Assembly (NCBI RefSeq): GCF_000310185.1
Contig: NZ_AMXD01000009.1
Span: forward strand, 1 to 55,463
DNA from: Thauera aminoaromatica S2
GTDB lineage: Bacteria > Pseudomonadota > Gammaproteobacteria > Burkholderiales > Rhodocyclaceae
Reading direction: 5' to 3'
DNA: 55,463 nt
Positions 1 to 9,393 of the stretch are shown here, one piece after another; position 1 is the first letter of the stretch, and each line of letters opens with the position of its first letter. Both the position numbers and the translations under genes were made by a program. The notes beneath the pieces were generated by a model. The model saw only the letters and a list, made by a program, of their open reading frames with translations, was not told the DNA's origin and made no database searches.

Positions 1-2285
1 CACCCGCGGCCGTCGCACCCGCACCGGCACCCGCACCCGCACCCGCGGCCCTCGCCAAGCCGCCGGTGGTCGCCGCGCCTGCCCCCGCCGTCGAGCGACC
101 CGCGCTCGCCCCGGGCGAGACCGCGGTCAGCGCGCTGCGCATCCATGGCGAGCGCGGGATCGAGCTGGTCGCCGAGGGCGAGGCCGAGCTGCAGCGCGAC
201 GACACCCTGCTCACCGCCGACCGCGTCACCTATCGCGAGCCGACCGACGAGGTGCTCGCCGAGGGGCACGTGGTGCTGAGCCGCGGTGGCGACACGATCC
301 GCGGGCCGAAGGCCACGCTGGTGGTGGGCGACCGTGTCGGCAGCTTCGAGACGCCGACCTACGAGCTCTCGCGTGCGCGTCCGCCCGCGCTCGCCGGCGA
401 CGCCCCGCGCACCGTGGCCGGCAGCGGCCAGGCCGATCTGCTGCGCCTGGAGGGCGAGAACCAGTACCGCCTCGCCAACGCGACCTGGACCACCTGCAGC
501 CCGCAGGACCCGGACTGGTACATCAAGGCGCGCGAGCTCGAGCTCGACTACGACCGCGAGGTCGGCACCGCCCACGCCAGCTCGATCGTGTTCATGGACA
601 CGCCGATCTTCTGGATGCCCTGGGCCGAATTCCCGCTCAGCGGCCAGCGCCAGTCGGGGCTGCTGCCGCCCACCTTCGGCTCGTCGAACAAGACCGGGGT
701 GGACTTCACCCAGCCGTACTACTGGAATATCGCACCCAACTACGACGCGACCCTGGCGCCGCGCATCATGACCCGGCGCGGCGTCCAGTTCGGCGGCGAG
801 TTGCGCTATCTCGGCGAGGACTCCCAGGGCACCACGCGCCTCGAGTGGATGCCGAACGACAAGGTGACCGGCGAGGAGCGCAGGCTCGGCTCGATCCAGC
901 ACCAGCAGCGCTTCGCCCCCAACTTCTACGGCACGCTCGATCTCAACGCGGTGTCCGACGACGGCTACTTCGAGGACCTGTCCTCCAACATCGGCGTGGC
1001 CTCGCGGGTCAACCTGCTGCGCGAGGGGCGGCTGATCTACGCGGGCGGCTGGTGGACCGCCTCCGCGCTGGCGCAGCGCTACCAGACGCTGAACCCGGAT
1101 CCGGACGTGCGCAACGTCGAGCCCTATCGCCGCCTGCCGCAGTTGCGCCTCGACGCCGTGCGCGCCGACCTCGCCGGCGGCATGGCCGGCCTGCTCGAGA
1201 CCGAGTTCGTCCGTTTCGCCCATCGCGAGAGGGATCGCGACGAGGCCGCGCGCGTCGTCGCCTATCCGCAGCTGTCGCTGCCGATGCAGGGCGCGGCCTG
1301 GTTCGTCACGCCCAAGGCGGGCGTGCATTACACCAGCTACGACATCGACCGCGTCGCGGCGACTTCCGGCAAGCCCGAATCGATCACGCGCTCGGTCCCG
1401 ATCGTCTCGCTCGACTCCGGCCTGTTCTTCGAGCGCGAGACGAGCTATTTCGGCAGCGACTACCTGCAGACGCTCGAGCCGCGGCTGTTCTACCTGCGCG
1501 TGCCGAGCCGCGAGCAGTCGGACATCCCGCTCTTCGACACCAACCGCTTCGACGTCGGTTTCGCGCAGATCTTCGCCGAGAACCGCTACTCGGGCAGCGA
1601 CCGCATCGGCGACGCCAACGACCTCACCGCGGCGCTTACCACCCGCTTCATCGATGCGGAGACCGGGGTCGAGCGCCTGCGCGCGCTGATCGGCCAGCGC
1701 TACTACTTCTCCGACCAGAAAGTCTATCTGTACGACGAGGACGAACTGCGCCGCGCCGGCACCGGCAACGAAATCCTCGCCGGTCTCGGCGGACGCATCA
1801 CCAGCACGGTGACGGTGGATTCCTACGCCCAGTACAACACCGAGACCAGCCGCACCGAGCGCCTCAACGCGAGCGTGCGCTACCAGCCCGGCTTCGCGCG
1901 CACCCTCAACCTGAGCTACCGCTACGCGCCCAACCTGCGTGTCGATCAAGACATCGTCGGCCTCGAGGACATCGACGTCTCCGGCCAGTGGCCGCTCGCG
2001 CGCCAGTGGTACGGCGTCGGTCGAGTCACCCACTCGCTCAAGGACGACCGCATCACCGAGGCGGTCGCGGGTATCGAGTACGACGGCGGCTGCTGGGTGT
2101 TCCGCACCGCGGTGCATCGCTTCGCGATCGACGAGGACGACGTGACCAACGCCATCTTCATCCAGCTCGAACTGAACGACCTCGCCGGGATCGGCTCGAA
2201 TCCGCTCAGCCTGATCAAGCGCAGCGTCCCCGGCTATGGCAAGATCAACGACTCCTCGGCCAACCGCGTGTTCGGCAACAACTGA
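1..2285 (+). CDS. lptD: LPS-assembly outer-membrane protein LptD, 5' partial
   Basis: LptD is the outer-membrane beta-barrel that, with the lipoprotein LptE, inserts lipopolysaccharide into the outer leaflet. The frame is open from base 3, so the true start and signal peptide lie upstream of the window; the GTG at 66 is only an internal codon. The visible protein opens with an Ala-Pro-rich linker, then an OstA/LptA-like periplasmic domain (ADRVTYREPTDEVLAEGHV), then the long LptD barrel domain ending in FGNN. Two cysteines are visible, one in TTCSP and one in GGCWVF. They fit the inter-domain disulfide partners of the family, but only a single Cys sits at the C-terminal site where E. coli has an adjacent pair. 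surA follows 30 bp downstream, the usual lptD-surA-pdxA-ksgA order. Confidence 0.95.
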   Translation, partial: PAAVAPAPAPAPAPAALAKPPVVAAPAPAVERPALAPGETAVSALRIHGERGIELVAEGEAELQRDDTLLTADRVTYREPTDEVLAEGHVVLSRGGDTIRGPKATLVVGDRVGSFETPTYELSRARPPALAGDAPRTVAGSGQADLLRLEGENQYRLANATWTTCSPQDPDWYIKARELELDYDREVGTAHASSIVFMDTPIFWMPWAEFPLSGQRQSGLLPPTFGSSNKTGVDFTQPYYWNIAPNYDATLAPRIMTRRGVQFGGELRYLGEDSQGTTRLEWMPNDKVTGEERRLGSIQHQQRFAPNFYGTLDLNAVSDDGYFEDLSSNIGVASRVNLLREGRLIYAGGWWTASALAQRYQTLNPDPDVRNVEPYRRLPQLRLDAVRADLAGGMAGLLETEFVRFAHRERDRDEAARVVAYPQLSLPMQGAAWFVTPKAGVHYTSYDIDRVAATSGKPESITRSVPIVSLDSGLFFERETSYFGSDYLQTLEPRLFYLRVPSREQSDIPLFDTNRFDVGFAQIFAENRYSGSDRIGDANDLTAALTTRFIDAETGVERLRALIGQRYYFSDQKVYLYDEDELRRAGTGNEILAGLGGRITSTVTVDSYAQYNTETSRTERLNASVRYQPGFARTLNLSYRYAPNLRVDQDIVGLEDIDVSGQWPLARQWYGVGRVTHSLKDDRITEAVAGIEYDGGCWVFRTAVHRFAIDEDDVTNAIFIQLELNDLAGIGSNPLSLIKRSVPGYGKINDSSANRVFGNN

Positions 2286-2315
2286 AGCCGGTTCCGCGCT
2301 TCCACCTCCAAACAC

Positions 2316-3632
2316 ATGAAACGACTCCTTTTCCGCTCCCGCGTCGCAATCGCCATCGGCCTCGCGGCCACCACGCTCGCGCTGCCGGTGCATTCCGCGC
2401 CGCGCGCGGTCGAGGTCGACCGCATCGTCGCGGTCGTCAACAACGAGGTCATCACCGGCCTCGAGCTGCGCGCGCGCATCGAGCAGACCCGCCGCCAGCT
2501 CGCCCGCCAGGGCGCCCAGCTTCCCCCCGAGGAAGTCCTGCAGCGCCAGCTGCTCGAGCGCCTGATCGTCGAGCGTGCCCAGCTCCAGCTCGCGCGCGAG
2601 TCCTCGCTGCGCGTGGATGACGTCACGCTCGACCGCGCGATCGAGCGCATCGCCTCGAACAACAAGCTCTCGATCGACCAGTTGCGCGCCACGCTGGAGA
2701 AGGATGGCGTCACGTGGAGCCGCTTCCGCGACGAGATCCGCAGCGAGATCCTGCTCACCCGCCTGCGCGAACGCGAGGTCGACAGCCGCATCGTCGTCAC
2801 CGACGCCGAGATCGACAACTTCATCGCCAACAACCCGGACGCCTTCTCCGGCCAGGAGTTCGCCGTCGCCCACATCCTGCTGCGCACGCCCGAGGGCGCC
2901 TCGCCGCAGCAGGTCGAGGCGGTGGCCAGGCGCGCCGAGCAGGTGATGGCTCGGCTGCGCTCGGGCGAGGACTTCGCCCGCGTCGCCGCCGAGGTCTCCG
3001 ACGCGCCCGACGGCCTGCAGGGCGGCAGCCTGGGCTGGCGCCCGCTCGATCGCCTGCCGGCCCTGTTCGCCGACGCCGTGCGCCGCATGCGCCCGGGCGA
3101 GACTTCGCCGGTGCTGCGCAGCGCCGCCGGCCTGCACATCGTGCGCCTGGTCGACGCGCGCGGCGGCGGTGCGGCGGCGGTGCAGAAGCTCGAGCAGACG
3201 CGCGCGCGCCACATCCTGATCAAGACCTCCGAGGTCCTCTCCGACGCCGACGCGGAGGCCCGCCTGCTGGCGATCCGCGAACGCGTGGTCAATGGCGCCG
3301 ACTTCGCCGAGCTGGCCAAGGCGAGTTCGGCCGACCTCTCCGCCGCCCGCGGCGGCGATCTCGGCTGGCTCAACCCGGGCGACACCGTGCCCGAGTTCGA
3401 GCGCGCGATGAACGCGCTGCGGCCGGGCGAGGTCAGCGCGCCGGTGCGCTCGCCTTTCGGCTGGCATCTGATCCAGCTCGTGGAGCGCCGCATGCAGGAC
3501 GTCACCGACGAGCGCAAGCGCGCCGCCGCGCGTCAGGCCCTGCGCGAACGCAAGGCCGAGCAGGCCTACGAGGACTGGTTGCGCCAGCTGCGCGACAGCA
3601 CCTACGTCGACTACCGTATCGAGCGCGAATGA
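2316..3632 (+). CDS. surA: periplasmic chaperone and peptidyl-prolyl isomerase SurA
   Basis: SurA escorts unfolded outer-membrane proteins through the periplasm to the BAM complex; LptD is a known client, which fits its position directly downstream of lptD. The 438-residue product starts with a cleavable signal peptide (MKRLLFRSR, hydrophobic stretch, VHSA). A SurA_N chaperone domain ([18 protein letters not shown]) follows, then two parvulin rotamase repeats beginning near residues 184 ([13 protein letters not shown]) and 295 ([11 protein letters not shown]). Length and domain order match the family. The stop codon overlaps the pdxA start as ATGA, so translation is probably coupled. Confidence 0.96.
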   Translation: MKRLLFRSRVAIAIGLAATTLALPVHSAPRAVEVDRIVAVVNNEVITGLELRARIEQTRRQLARQGAQLPPEEVLQRQLLERLIVERAQLQLARESSLRVDDVTLDRAIERIASNNKLSIDQLRATLEKDGVTWSRFRDEIRSEILLTRLREREVDSRIVVTDAEIDNFIANNPDAFSGQEFAVAHILLRTPEGASPQQVEAVARRAEQVMARLRSGEDFARVAAEVSDAPDGLQGGSLGWRPLDRLPALFADAVRRMRPGETSPVLRSAAGLHIVRLVDARGGGAAAVQKLEQTRARHILIKTSEVLSDADAEARLLAIRERVVNGADFAELAKASSADLSAARGGDLGWLNPGDTVPEFERAMNALRPGEVSAPVRSPFGWHLIQLVERRMQDVTDERKRAAARQALRERKAEQAYEDWLRQLRDSTYVDYRIERE

Positions 3633-4645
3633 GTGTCGCCGCGGAAGCGGGGCGCAGGCTCGTCGCCATCACCAGCGGCGAGCCCGCGGGGGTCGGCCCC
3701 GAGCTGTGCCTGCGCCTGGCCGAGCGCGCCTGGCCGCTGCGCCCGGTGGTGCTCGCCGACATCGGGTTGATGCGTGCGCGAGCCGTGGCGCTCGACAGCG
3801 CTGTGGGCGTGGTCGAATTCGACGCCGCGCGGCCTGCGGCCGAGGGCGCGGTCGAGGTGCTGCATCTGCCGCTCGCGGCGCCTTCCCGGGCCGGCGTGCT
3901 CGATCCGGCCAACGGCGCCTACGTGTTGCGCTTGCTCGACCGCGCGATCGCCGGCTGCCTGCAGGGCGAATTCGCCGCCATGGTCACCGCGCCGGTGCAC
4001 AAGGGCGTGATCTGCGAGGGTCTCGGCGCCCACGAGACCATGCCCTTCACCGGCCACACCGAATACCTCGCCGAGCACACCGGCACGCCGCGGGTGGTGA
4101 TGATGCTGGTGGGCGGCGGCCTGCGCGTCGCGCTGGCGACCACCCACCTGCCGCTCGCCGCGGTGCCGGCGGCGATCACGCCGCAGGTGCTCGAAGAGAC
4201 CCTGCGCATCCTGCACGCCGACCTGCGCCGCCACTTCGGCCTCGCCGCGCCGCGCATCCTGGTCGCCGGCCTCAACCCGCATGCGGGCGAGGGCGGCCAC
4301 ATGGGGCGCGAGGAGATCGACGTCATCATCCCGGTGCTCGAGCGCCTGCGCGCCGAGGGCATGCAGCTCGTCGGTCCCTTGCCCGCCGACACCCTGTTCG
4401 TGCCGCACACGCTGGCGCAGGGCGATGCGGTGCTGGCGATGTACCACGACCAGGGCCTGCCGGTGCTCAAGCACGCCAGCTTCGGCGGCGGCGTCAACGT
4501 CACGCTCGGCCTGCCGATCATCCGCACTTCCGTAGACCACGGCACCGCGCTCGACCTCGCCGGCAGCGGCCGCGCCGATCCCGGCAGCCTGTTCGCCGCG
4601 CTCGAGCTCGCGATCGCGATGACGCAGGCGCGCGCCGCCGCCTGA
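3629..4645 (+). CDS. pdxA: 4-hydroxythreonine-4-phosphate dehydrogenase PdxA
   Basis: PdxA oxidises 4-phosphohydroxy-L-threonine in the DXP-dependent route to pyridoxal 5'-phosphate. The product has 338 residues. Typical motifs are [11 protein letters not shown] near residues 15-25, the [11 protein letters not shown] region, and the metal/substrate-binding segments [13 protein letters not shown] and [11 protein letters not shown]. The start was placed at the ATG inside the ATGA overlap with surA because similarity to PdxA begins there; the reading frame itself is open much further upstream. It is the third gene of the lptD-surA-pdxA-ksgA string. Confidence 0.95.
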   Translation: MSVAAEAGRRLVAITSGEPAGVGPELCLRLAERAWPLRPVVLADIGLMRARAVALDSAVGVVEFDAARPAAEGAVEVLHLPLAAPSRAGVLDPANGAYVLRLLDRAIAGCLQGEFAAMVTAPVHKGVICEGLGAHETMPFTGHTEYLAEHTGTPRVVMMLVGGGLRVALATTHLPLAAVPAAITPQVLEETLRILHADLRRHFGLAAPRILVAGLNPHAGEGGHMGREEIDVIIPVLERLRAEGMQLVGPLPADTLFVPHTLAQGDAVLAMYHDQGLPVLKHASFGGGVNVTLGLPIIRTSVDHGTALDLAGSGRADPGSLFAALELAIAMTQARAAA

Positions 4646-4688
4646 GCGCGGCGCAGCCAGGCCGGGCTGCCCCGGCGAAAGGAAATCC

Positions 4689-5507
4689 ATGCACGACTTC
4701 GACACCGACGGCCATCGCGCGCGCAAGCGCTTCGGCCAGAACTTCCTCTCCGACCCCAACATCATCCGCAAGATCATCGACGGCATCCGCCCGCAGCCGG
4801 GCGAGCTCATGGTCGAGATCGGCCCCGGCCTGGGGGCGATGACCGACCCGCTGATCGAGCGTATCGGCCACCTGCACGTGGTCGAGATCGACCGCGACCT
4901 CATCGCCCGCCTGCACGAGCGCTACACGCTGGCGCAGCTCACGGTGCACGAGGGCGACGCGCTGAAGTTCGACTTCGGCAGCCTTTGCGCCGGCGAGGAG
5001 GGGGGCGTCGGGCCCAGGCTGCGCATCGTCGGCAACCTGCCCTACAACATCTCCACCCCCATCCTGTTCCACCTCGCCGGCTTTGCCGACCAGGTCAAGG
5101 ACATGACCTTCATGCTGCAGAAGGAGGTGGTGATGCGCATGGTGGCCGAGCCCGGCACCGAGGAGTACGGACGGCTGTCGGTGATGCTGCAGTACCGCTT
5201 CCGCATGGGGCGGCTGTTCGACGTGCCGCCGGGCGCCTTCCGTCCGGCGCCCAAGGTGATGTCCAGCATCGTGCGCATGGCGCCGCTGCCGGCGGAGCAG
5301 CTCGGCGCGCGCGACGAGGCCTTGCTCGGGCGCATCGTCGCCGCCGCCTTCGGCCAGCGCCGCAAGACCCTGCGCAACACCTTGCGCGAGTTCATCGACG
5401 ACGCCGGGCTGCAGGCGCTCGGGATCGACCCCGGGCTGCGTGGCGAGAAGCTGTCGGTGGAGCAGTACGTCGCGATCGCGAATGCGTGCGCGGGGCGACA
5501 GGGGTGA
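4689..5507 (+). CDS. ksgA: 16S rRNA dimethyladenosine transferase KsgA/RsmA
   Basis: KsgA (RsmA) uses S-adenosylmethionine to dimethylate the two adjacent adenines in the 3'-terminal hairpin of 16S rRNA, a late checkpoint in small-subunit assembly. The 272-residue protein carries the entry motif GQNFLSD, the SAM-binding motif [11 protein letters not shown] near residue 38 and the catalytic motif NLPYNIS near residue 113. GAAAGGA lies just upstream of the ATG. A strong rho-independent terminator follows 23 bp after the stop, marking the end of the lptD-surA-pdxA-ksgA unit. Confidence 0.96.
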   Translation: MHDFDTDGHRARKRFGQNFLSDPNIIRKIIDGIRPQPGELMVEIGPGLGAMTDPLIERIGHLHVVEIDRDLIARLHERYTLAQLTVHEGDALKFDFGSLCAGEEGGVGPRLRIVGNLPYNISTPILFHLAGFADQVKDMTFMLQKEVVMRMVAEPGTEEYGRLSVMLQYRFRMGRLFDVPPGAFRPAPKVMSSIVRMAPLPAEQLGARDEALLGRIVAAAFGQRRKTLRNTLREFIDDAGLQALGIDPGLRGEKLSVEQYVAIANACAGRQG

Positions 5508-5530
5508 GGCGCCAAGTCGAGAGGCGCGTG

Positions 5531-5557
5531 AAAAAGCCGGCGGTGCGCCGGCTTTTT
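5531..5557. terminator. bidirectional intrinsic terminator after ksgA
   Basis: Five A, then an inverted repeat GCCGGC, loop GGTGC, GCCGGC, then five T. The symmetry gives a T tract on both strands, so it can end ksgA transcription on + and the DUF2892 gene (stop at 5575) on -. Confidence 0.9.
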
Positions 5558-5574
5558 CGTGGGGTGGGGCGTGC

Positions 5575-5766
5575 TTACTTCTTGCCGAGCGGGCAGGTGT
5601 TCATGCCCAGCATCGTGTAGGCCGGGCACCAGCCGAGCAGGCCGGTGGCGAGCGGGACGATGCCGATCCAGGCCCACACCGGGCCGCCGAACACCGCCCA
5701 GGCGAGCAGCGCGATACCGGCCACGATGCGAAGGATCTTGTCGGCGCCACCAACGTTCGTTTTCAT
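5575..5766 (-). CDS. DUF2892 inner-membrane protein (YgaP C-terminal-like)
   Basis: A 63-residue protein with two predicted membrane helices (IVAGIALLAWAVFGGPVWAWIGIVPLATGLLG) followed by CPAYTMLGMNTC, the arrangement of DUF2892 proteins and of the membrane tail of the rhodanese YgaP. The two cysteines near the C-terminus are typical, but the function is not established. AAGGAG lies 8 bases before the ATG. A perfect palindrome (5832-5847) 66 bases upstream and a Crp/Fnr regulator gene directly behind suggest dedicated control. Family assignment is confident; role is unknown. Confidence 0.85.
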   Translation of the reverse strand: MKTNVGGADKILRIVAGIALLAWAVFGGPVWAWIGIVPLATGLLGWCPAYTMLGMNTCPLGKK

Positions 5767-5831
5767 GTGTGTTCTCCTTGGATCGGATGAGGTGAGTGGC
5801 CGGATTGGACCACGCCCGGCCGGCTGCGGTC

Positions 5832-5847
5832 TGTAACCGAGGTTACA
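5832..5847. promoter_or_regulatory. candidate operator: TGTAACC-GA-GGTTACA palindrome
   Basis: A perfect 7+7 bp inverted repeat with a 2-bp centre lies in the 147-bp gap between the 3' end of the Crp/Fnr gene and the DUF2892 gene. Its size and symmetry suit a dimeric helix-turn-helix regulator of the Crp/Fnr type. No clear -10 element was seen downstream, as expected if the promoter depends on an activator. Binding by the neighbouring regulator is an inference. Confidence 0.5.
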
Positions 5848-5913
5848 CAGCCCGTACCCGATCCGGGATGCTACGCCGGTCCGCCCGGGAGCGGGATCCC
5901 GGAGGTAGGTGGC

Positions 5914-6600
5914 TCAGGCCGCGCCCTTGCCCTCGGCGGCCATGCGGCGCAGTCCCGGCGGGTCGATGATCTCGACCTGCTCGCGCGCGAGCTTGACCAG
6001 GCCCTGCTCGGCGAAGCTCTTGAGCAGCCGGCTGACGATCTCGCGCACGCTGCCGAGCTCGTCGGCGAGCTGCTGGTGGGTGACGTGCAGCACGCGGCCC
6101 TTGCCGAGCAGCAGCGCCGCCAGGCGCTGGTCGAGCTTGCGGAAGGCGACCTCCTCAATCAACTGCATCAGGTCGGCGATGCGCTCGGCAAACAGGTGGA
6201 AGACGAAGTCGCGGAAGGGGCGTTCGCCCATCATGTCGTCGAACACCGCCTTCGGCAGCAGCATCAGCAAGGTGTCGGACTCGGTGACGCCGCGCGCGTT
6301 GTAGTCCTCGTGGCCGAGCAGGCAGGACGAGGAGATGATGCAGGTCTCGCCCGGGCCGACGCGGTAGAGCGGCAGCTCGCGCCCGCTCGGCGCGCACTTG
6401 CTCACCCGCACCGAGCCCTCGACCACGAAGGGAAAGCCCTCGCAGGCCTGGCGGTCGTCGAACAGCATCGCGCCCGCGGGCACGTGCATCCAGTGCGCGC
6501 TTTGCAGCAGGCGGGCGCGCGCCGGTGCCGACAGCTCGGCCAGCACCGGGTAGCGGGCTTCGAGGCGCCCGGCGTCGGTCGGGGAGGTGCTGGCGCTCAT
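5914..6600 (-). CDS. Crp/Fnr family transcriptional regulator
   Basis: A 228-residue regulator with an N-terminal cyclic-nucleotide-binding-like beta-barrel (residues ~20-130), a long dimerisation helix (FRDFVFHLFAERIADLMQLI) and a C-terminal winged helix (VTHQQLADELGSVREIVSRLLKSF). The recognition helix has the E-x-x-S-R pattern of the Fnr branch. The N-terminus lacks the cysteine cluster of Fnr, so it is not an oxygen-sensing Fe-S Fnr; the effector is unknown. It starts 4 bp after the exonuclease III stop, so the two probably share a transcript. The palindrome at 5832-5847 downstream is a likely target. Confidence 0.9.
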   Translation of the reverse strand: MSASTSPTDAGRLEARYPVLAELSAPARARLLQSAHWMHVPAGAMLFDDRQACEGFPFVVEGSVRVSKCAPSGRELPLYRVGPGETCIISSSCLLGHEDYNARGVTESDTLLMLLPKAVFDDMMGERPFRDFVFHLFAERIADLMQLIEEVAFRKLDQRLAALLLGKGRVLHVTHQQLADELGSVREIVSRLLKSFAEQGLVKLAREQVEIIDPPGLRRMAAEGKGAA

Positions 6601-6604
6601 CGCT

Positions 6605-7369
6605 TCAGGCCAGTTCCAGCACCACCGGCGCGTGGTCCGACGGACGCTCCAGCCGGCGCGGTTCCTTGTCGACCACGCAGTTGCGGCAGGCCGCGCGCAA
6701 CGCCGGAGACACCAGCAGGTGGTCGATGCGCAGGCCGAAGTTGCGCCGGAAGGCCATCATCCGGTAGTCCCACCACGAGAACGCGCGCTCGGGCTGCTCG
6801 AAGAGGCGGAAGGCGTCGATCAGGCCGAGCTCCTGCAGCGCGCGGAAGGCGGCGCGTTCGGGCGCCGACACGTGGATCTCGTCCTTCCAGTCGGGGTGGG
6901 CGTCGCGGTCCTCGGGGGCGATGTTGAAGTCGCCCGCCAGCACCAGGCGCTCGTGCGTCTTCAGCTCCGCGCGCAGCCACTCGGTCAGCGCGGCGAGCCA
7001 GCGCAGCTTGTACTCGAACTTGTCCGAACCCACCGCCTGGCCGTTGGGGAAGTAGCCGCACACCACGCGCACACCGGCGATGGTTGCGGCAATGATGCGC
7101 TTCTGCTCGTCCTCGAAGCCGGGGATGTTGCGCACCACGCTGGCCTCGGCGATCGGCTGCGGGCTCAGGATGGCGACGCCGTTGTAGGTCTTCTGGCCGA
7201 TGAAGACGGCGTGGTAGCCGGCGGCCTCGAGTTCGGCGACCGGGAAGGCCTTGTCCTCGAGCTTGAGCTCCTGCAGGCACAGCGCGTCGGGCTGGTTGGC
7301 GGCGAGCCAGTCGAGGACCTGGGGCAGGCGGACCTTGAGCGAGTTGACGTTCCAGGTGGCGATCTTCAT
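6605..7369 (-). CDS. xthA: exodeoxyribonuclease III / AP endonuclease
   Basis: Exonuclease III cleaves 5' of abasic sites in base-excision repair and degrades one strand from 3' ends. The 254-residue product has the exonuclease-endonuclease-phosphatase fold: [11 protein letters not shown] at the start, LCLQELK with the metal-binding Glu, YNGVAILS, the catalytic segment [13 protein letters not shown] and the C-terminal SDHAPVV. I chose the ATG at 7369 because family similarity begins there; the frame extends eight codons further upstream. The next gene, the Crp/Fnr regulator, begins 4 bp after its stop. Confidence 0.94.
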   Translation of the reverse strand: MKIATWNVNSLKVRLPQVLDWLAANQPDALCLQELKLEDKAFPVAELEAAGYHAVFIGQKTYNGVAILSPQPIAEASVVRNIPGFEDEQKRIIAATIAGVRVVCGYFPNGQAVGSDKFEYKLRWLAALTEWLRAELKTHERLVLAGDFNIAPEDRDAHPDWKDEIHVSAPERAAFRALQELGLIDAFRLFEQPERAFSWWDYRMMAFRRNFGLRIDHLLVSPALRAACRNCVVDKEPRRLERPSDHAPVVLELA

Positions 7370-7438
7370 CTGTCGAACCGGCGATTGAAGCAAGGCCCGC
7401 CATTGTAAGCCGCCAAGTCACAAGTCACCGGCTCGCGA

Positions 7439-7816
7439 TCAGCGCCTCCTGGCAATGCGGGTGACCAGCCCGCGCAGGAGCAGGTAGGGCAGGATCGCCA
7501 GCGTGAACGCCACGAGGATCACTTCGCCCGGATACACGAAGCGCAGCACGATGATCTGGTAGGCGACATCGAGCACGACGGCGAGGAGGAAGACCTTGCT
7601 GACGTCCTTCCAGCCATGCTTCAGCATGTCGATCCGGTGCTCCGGATGGGTTGCCAGCGCCCAGAAGTAGGGCGGTTTGCCGGTCCGTGCGTCGAGCAGC
7701 CCGGCCTTGATGGCGAAGAACGCCGCCATGAGCGGTTGCAGCAGCAGGCGGAACTTCAGCGGACCGCTGACGCGATCGCCCATGTTGTCGAGGATGCGAA
7801 TCCAGATGTCATCCAT
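7439..7816 (-). CDS. hypothetical small membrane protein
   Basis: A 125-residue protein not assigned to a named family. It shows one hydrophobic segment around residues 25-42 (LLLQPLMAAFFAIKAGLLDA) and two strong ones toward the C-terminus (VFLLAVVLDVAYQIIVLRF, VILVAFTLAILPYLLLRGL), ending in a basic tail RIARRR. The middle (ATHPEHRIDMLKHGWKDV) is polar and rich in His and Asp. It lies 32 bp downstream of another membrane-protein gene in the same direction, so the two probably belong to one transcript with the DUF202 gene. Confidence 0.75.
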   Translation of the reverse strand: MDDIWIRILDNMGDRVSGPLKFRLLLQPLMAAFFAIKAGLLDARTGKPPYFWALATHPEHRIDMLKHGWKDVSKVFLLAVVLDVAYQIIVLRFVYPGEVILVAFTLAILPYLLLRGLVTRIARRR

Positions 7817-7848
7817 TTCGGGTGTTCTCCATTGAGGTGTCCTTGCCG

Positions 7849-8583
7849 TCAGCCCAGGGGCAGCAGGATGAGGCCGTAGAGGAGACCGCCCGACAGGAAG
7901 GGCCAGAACCGGCCGTCCTTCTCCGTCGGCAGTTCCAGGATCAGGCTGTTCATGATCACTGCGCCCGACAGGAAGGCGAGCAGCAGCGGGATCAGGCTCG
8001 CCGGCAGGTCGAGCAGCGCCGCGCTTGCCCAGCCGGCGAGCGCCATGCCGGCGAGGACGAAGCGACCGCTGCCGCGATAGTCGTTGCCGTATTCATTACT
8101 GAGTTCGCGGTTGATTGCGAGACAGTGAAAGCTCATGGCGACCGCGTACAGTTCGATGGCGGCGTGATGCGCCTCGAGCCCGCGCAGCAGCAGATAGCCC
8201 ATCAGCCAGGCGTAGGCGGCGAAGCCGCCGATCTGGACCTGGAAGTCCAGGCGATCCGGCTTGCCCTCGCGCGCGCTCGACTGGCGCGTATGGAAGTGCC
8301 GGATGCCGTAGAAGCTCAGGAATCCGGCCAGGGCCAGGTAGTAGATCGCCTTGCCTTCGTAGGGCAGCGCCCTGGCGGCCGCTTCCGTGAACGCATGGCG
8401 CGCGCCGTGCAGTTCCGGCATGACGTGGAGGAACACGTAGGCGGCCGCCATTCCGCCGCCGAACGAGGTGAAGCTGCGCGGCCCGAGCAGCCGGCCGAGA
8501 ATGCGGGTGCGCTCGCCGACGAGGAAGGCGGCCGCGAGCAGCAGCGCCGCGAGGCCCGTTTCGAGGAGCTTGGCGGCTTCCAT
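7849..8583 (-). CDS. polytopic membrane protein, unknown function (possibly ZIP-like)
   Basis: A 244-residue protein with about seven to eight hydrophobic helices. The second helix reads GGGMAAAYVFLHVMPEL, and a later helix carries MSFHCLAINREL. A His and Pro-Glu inside helices recalls the metal-binding helices of ZIP transporters, but the canonical HNxPEG motif is not present, so this is only a hint. The end is FLSGAVIMNSLILELP followed by a last helix. It starts 8 bp after the stop of the DUF202 gene, suggesting an operon of three membrane proteins. Confidence 0.75.
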   Translation of the reverse strand: MEAAKLLETGLAALLLAAAFLVGERTRILGRLLGPRSFTSFGGGMAAAYVFLHVMPELHGARHAFTEAAARALPYEGKAIYYLALAGFLSFYGIRHFHTRQSSAREGKPDRLDFQVQIGGFAAYAWLMGYLLLRGLEAHHAAIELYAVAMSFHCLAINRELSNEYGNDYRGSGRFVLAGMALAGWASAALLDLPASLIPLLLAFLSGAVIMNSLILELPTEKDGRFWPFLSGGLLYGLILLPLG

Positions 8584-8591
8584 GCCAGTTC

Positions 8592-9167
8592 TCAGAGCAG
8601 GTTCGCGATGATGCTCACGAACACCCCCAGGCCCACGAGGGAGATGATGAGCGCCATGACGAAGGAGGGGCGCTTCCAGATGGCGACCGCCGCGACCGGC
8701 CGCATGCCCTTGATTGAAAACCAGTACTCGACGGTGCCCATGACCATCGCCAGCGTGCCGAGCCCGACGAGGAAGAGGCCAACGGTGCGCGGTTCATATT
8801 GCTGGGGGACCAAATTGACGTCGCCGCCCTTGAGCCCCTCGAGCACCTTGTAGATGGTGAAGCCGAAGCTGATCATCGACAATGCGGTGCGCAGCCAGGC
8901 CATCAGCGTGCGATCGGCGCCCATCACCGTGCGCTTGATGGCGAGGAGGGTGCGGTCTTCGGCGAGCTCGTTGGACGACTTGAGCTCGTGCGCGAGCGCC
9001 TTGGCCGCCTTGGTTTCGCTGGCCTGGGGGCGGCCGGGGCCGGGACCCGGAAACATGCCGCTGAGCTTTCCCATCAGGGACGGGTGGTGTGGCGGCGTCT
9101 TGCGGCTCGAGGCCGGTTCGTCGCCCGCTGGTCGCTTGTCGTCGTCTGTCACATCGGACTCCTGCAC
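8592..9167 (-). CDS. DUF202 (YidH-like) membrane protein
   Basis: A 191-residue protein. The first 60 residues are polar and Pro-rich, with no membrane segment. The DUF202 domain follows: ELAEDRTLLAIKRTVMGADRTLMAWLRTALSMISFGFTIYK is the hallmark (R-T-x-x-A-x-x-R-T-x-x-A-W-x-R-T), then two more membrane helices (TVGLFLVGLGTLAMVMGTVEYW and FVMALIISLVGLGVFVSIIA). Function is unknown. It is the first gene of the three-gene membrane cluster; its upstream region is shared with the divergent histidine kinase. Confidence 0.88.
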   Translation of the reverse strand: MQESDVTDDDKRPAGDEPASSRKTPPHHPSLMGKLSGMFPGPGPGRPQASETKAAKALAHELKSSNELAEDRTLLAIKRTVMGADRTLMAWLRTALSMISFGFTIYKVLEGLKGGDVNLVPQQYEPRTVGLFLVGLGTLAMVMGTVEYWFSIKGMRPVAAVAIWKRPSFVMALIISLVGLGVFVSIIANLL

Positions 9168-9393
9168 AGGGGGCCATCTGCTTGTGATAAAAGCGGGCCT
9201 TGCGGGTTACTTGGGGGCGATCGAACCTGTCGCGGACTTGAGAGGCCCGCGGTTCGGATTGCTCGCACCTTACGCGCAGCGGGACATGGAGGGCATTGGA
9301 CCTTGGGCTTAGTCGGGTCCGGGCGTCTGTCCATCACCGCTGTTGCCGGCGGGTTCGTCAGTCGGGTCGGTTTCTTAGGGGGTCTTGGCATCG

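Noticed and set aside
66-68. GTG at 66 as the lptD start
   Set aside because: The frame is open to the window edge and the visible N-terminus lacks the signal peptide an outer-membrane protein needs, so the true start is upstream.
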